Assembly (NCBI GenBank): GCA_007922195.1
Contig: ML681996.1
Span: 17,746,135-17,810,134, forward strand
DNA length: 64,000 nucleotides
Source: Podocnemis expansa
Lineage: Eukaryota > Chordata > Testudines > Podocnemididae
Direction: 5' to 3'
Shown: positions 61,587 to 64,000 of the stretch, in pieces
How the letters are laid out: each line of letters begins with the position of its first letter
Numbering within the stretch: the first letter of the stretch is position 1
Position numbers and translations under genes: made by a program
The notes under the pieces: model-generated
What the model was told of the DNA's origin: nothing
The model's database searches: none
The model's input: only the letters and a program-made list of their open reading frames with translations

Positions 61587-61950
61587 CAGGGTCAGTCTGC
61601 CCATAGAGGCCACCTAGATGGTCACCTAGGGCAGCAGCCTGTAGGGAGCACTGAGGGATGGGATGGTGCTAGGGCCAGTCCACGGGCAGAGAGCTGCAGC
61701 CGCTCAGGGGAACTAAGCCTTCATTGGTTTTGGGCTGTGGGCGGGGAGCTGGACCTGACTGGGGGAGTGAAGCTGCCACCGCAATTCAGCCTGACAGCCT
61801 GCATGGCACCCACCCACCACCTGGCCAGGCTTAGGAGGGCATGGGGGGCCACCATCCAGCTCAGCCCAGCCTGGTCTGGCCTGGGCCACTGGGCGGGGAG
61901 TGCCCAAATTGCAGGCACCTAGGGTGCCAAAATACCTCTGACCAGCCCTG
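61587..61950. mobile_element. hAT non-autonomous element, 364 bp, perfect duplication
   Basis: Starts CAGGGTCAGTCTGCCC and ends CTCTGACCAGCCCTG, inverted repeats with CAG…CTG ends. CATATGAC flanks both sides (61579-61586 and 61951-61958), a perfect 8-bp duplication. GGCACCTAGGGTGCC near the right end is a 15-bp palindrome-like word. Non-coding. Confidence 0.92.
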
Positions 61951-61958
61951 CATATGAC

Positions 61959-63295
61959 ATATGGTATTGATTCCAGCCCCTGAGCTAGATAAATTGAGTG
62001 CTTTAAATAGAAGACAGATGAATTCTGAGTAAAGAATAATACACTCTTGGAAAACAATTTTTTGTGAACATTTCAAACATGTCAAAAATTAGTCAAATAT
62101 TCTTGATGTTAAAAATATAATATAAGCCTATGATTGCACAGTTAGGAGGGTTAGTTATGAATATATACACACACACACACATTTTTTGTTTGACTAGCTC
62201 TATTCAGAATTATATTTGCCGGCTTGCATCATTCAGGTAATCAAAAAACTATAGTAGATAGTGTTCTCCTGGCTGAAGCTATCAGGAAATCAGAAAAGGT
62301 CTACCTGTGGTGTACAGCATGGAGAAGTCTCAGTCAATAGCCCAAGGGGTTTCTGGATGTCAGTGGGCTGTTCAGATTCCCTGACGCTCTTATGTCATTC
62401 TGTAAAGAAGATTCATCTGGACTGATGCTTCTGAATAAGCCTTCCACTAGCAATAGGATTCTGTAGTCAAACAATATTTTGAAATATTTTGTCCATCCAC
62501 CCACATTAGATAATAATTTCAGTAGAAGACATCTTGTCCCAGATGAATGCAAACAGAGAAAAAAAAATTAGGCTATTTCATTCAGGCCCTGTCCTTAGGC
62601 ATTCATTAATAGCTCACCCACAACCTTGGACATTAAATGCTATTATGTCACAAAAAGTAATGCTGACCAGGATATGATTAATTATTATTTGTATGGTGTT
62701 CATGGTATGTTAGATTGTTTGGGGATTTCCTACAGACAGTTTTCAAGACTTGAAATAACATGTCCAATGACTAATAAGACTTGGTGAAAGAAGGTTGACA
62801 GGAGCATACATCACTTTGGATTTTCGGTCAGAAAAGGCAGAGACTCAGATGTCTCCCATAAGATATATTGTTATGAAGGCTGGGCAATTGTGATTCACAG
62901 AAGAGTCTTGAGAATAAGTTTATGGACCTGAATCAGTCAGCTGGGATTATCCATTGTTTGCAAAAATGTGCCATTAGTTTAATAAATATAATTTGCCACA
63001 AAATAGTTGACTCTAATCTAAAGGATGGCAGTCTGGATAATATAGCATCCTGATGTTTTACATTGCAGTACTAGCACTGGGTACATGTCACAGCCCTGAC
63101 AGGGACAGTAAACCTACTTTCTGGGCCAGTGGTAGAAAAAAGATCAAATTAAAATGAAGTATTCCCCCAGCACCCTTTTTTCTTTTTTCTCTTGCATTAA
63201 TGATTAATTAAAAAAAAACAATAAAAAACCCTCCTTAAAATATAAATGTCCCTTTTTCTCAAGGAGATGAAAAAAGTAACACCTTTAATTACTGA
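61959..63295. other. Non-coding stretch
   Basis: Includes a (CA)n microsatellite at 62166-62182. No gene recognised. Confidence 0.5.
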
Positions 63296-63388
63296 ACTAT
63301 ACAAATAAATTTGTTAGTCTTTAAAAGTGGCATAAGACTCCTTGTTTGTTTTGCTGGGCTAGACAGGTACAACTACCCCTTTGGACCT
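63296..63388 (+). mobile_element. PLE outer terminus
   Basis: AATAAATTTGTTAGTCTTTA, GACTCCTTGTTTGTTTTGC and a decayed CAACTACCCCTTTGGACC end. The hammerhead-like block itself is absent or cut off. Confidence 0.82.
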
Positions 63389-64000
63389 TGGCTTGAATTA
63401 CTGTGTTTAAAGCCTAAATCCCTGTTTTAAATTATATTCTAGCTGCTCTCATCTTATTTATTTTGTGTACAATGCAAAGAAATTTGTTGAAAGATTCATG
63501 CTTTCCTTGCAATGCACTGCCATTTCCTCCCATGATTTGAAAAGCTTATGCTTATTAACTTTCTGAGTTCACCAGAAGCAATGCCACCCTCCTGCCCAGA
63601 ATTTGTTTCCACTTGCAAAAATGATTTGCCCCATGGGGAGCTGTGGCTGTAGTCTGAGCAGAGTGCTCCTCTCACTTTCTTCATTTCCAGCATATTTCTA
63701 AGTTCTACAGAGACCTCTATAATGTTCCCCAACGCGCTTCCACAGAATTTGTTTAACTTGTCTGTTGGAGGTTTTCTTCTCCCAGTGGGACTGCTTTGTT
63801 GCCAGAGTCCTGTCTATTCATGCCTTCCTTTCTGAATCCATTCCCTATGTTTCCAACAGATTTCACACCAAAAGTATATGTATATGGGTCAAACCTCTCT
63901 ATAGAATTTTCTTTCTTTCATTGCACCTTTTCCCATTTTACATGGGCGTGTGCATGCACATGCATATATTTGAAAAATCCTGTGGTTATGTTCAATATAT
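63389..64000. other. Non-coding stretch
   Basis: No recognised feature up to the end of the window. Confidence 0.45.

Overview
This 64 kb window looks like vertebrate nuclear DNA, most likely from a turtle; a crocodilian is the main alternative. It is AT-rich and has no long host gene, only decayed reading frames that belong to transposable elements. The organism call rests on the repeat set: many CR1/L3 LINE copies on both strands, abundant Penelope-like (PLE) termini, hAT and PIF/Harbinger elements, and small inverted-repeat elements whose ends carry a GTCTACAC core. This combination is familiar from turtles and crocodilians. It is family-level recognition, not a database result. The window is best read as intergenic or deep intronic sequence. 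One 61-nt segment at 56.6 kb has the layout of a coding exon, but I cannot assign it to a gene.

Layout. 0-9.3 kb: CR1/L3 copies, one clean solo LTR (5486-6264, 5-bp target duplication) and a PLE copy on the minus strand that ends in its own inverted tail (6946-8990). 11-15.7 kb: two palindrome-rich inverted-repeat elements, a fold-back PLE, and a CR1 that carries a short tRNA-Val-like/CR1 SINE. 16.1-21.6 kb: a GC-rich island that is one decayed PIF/Harbinger transposon with a transposase (plus strand) and a Myb/SANT-like gene (minus strand) facing each other; a 1.86-kb CR1 is inserted into the transposase. 25-30.9 kb: CR1, PLE, hAT and inverted-repeat elements packed end to end. 33.5-42.5 kb: a PLE tail with the best hammerhead-like motif, a degraded APE-type LINE on the minus strand, a hAT element, an uninterrupted R2/R4-type restriction-like endonuclease ORF (39784-40536), and a CR1 holding a hAT element and a second CR1. 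45.4-46.5 kb: a fold-back PLE and another PLE holding a 140-bp hAT element with a perfect 8-bp duplication. 51.5-55.5 kb: the best-preserved PLE, with reverse transcriptase, GIY-YIG endonuclease and 3' terminal motif, internally scrambled and split by a 1.83-kb LTR that contains its own ORF. 56.9-64 kb: one more fold-back PLE, two hAT elements and a last PLE tail.

The elements do not form a pathway. What can be read is a history of nested insertion. PLE tails, CR1 3' ends and hAT elements supply the relative dates: the LTR is younger than the 52-kb PLE, the 46.3-kb hAT is younger than its PLE, and the CR1 at 17 kb is younger than the Harbinger element.

The most interesting signals are: (1) hammerhead-ribozyme-like cores kept in PLE termini, often as two opposed copies in fold-back elements; (2) the long LTR with an ORF in its U3-like part; (3) the tRNA-Val-like/CR1 SINE; (4) the open R2/R4-type endonuclease ORF; and (5) inverted-repeat elements that share ends but carry different internal palindrome arrays.
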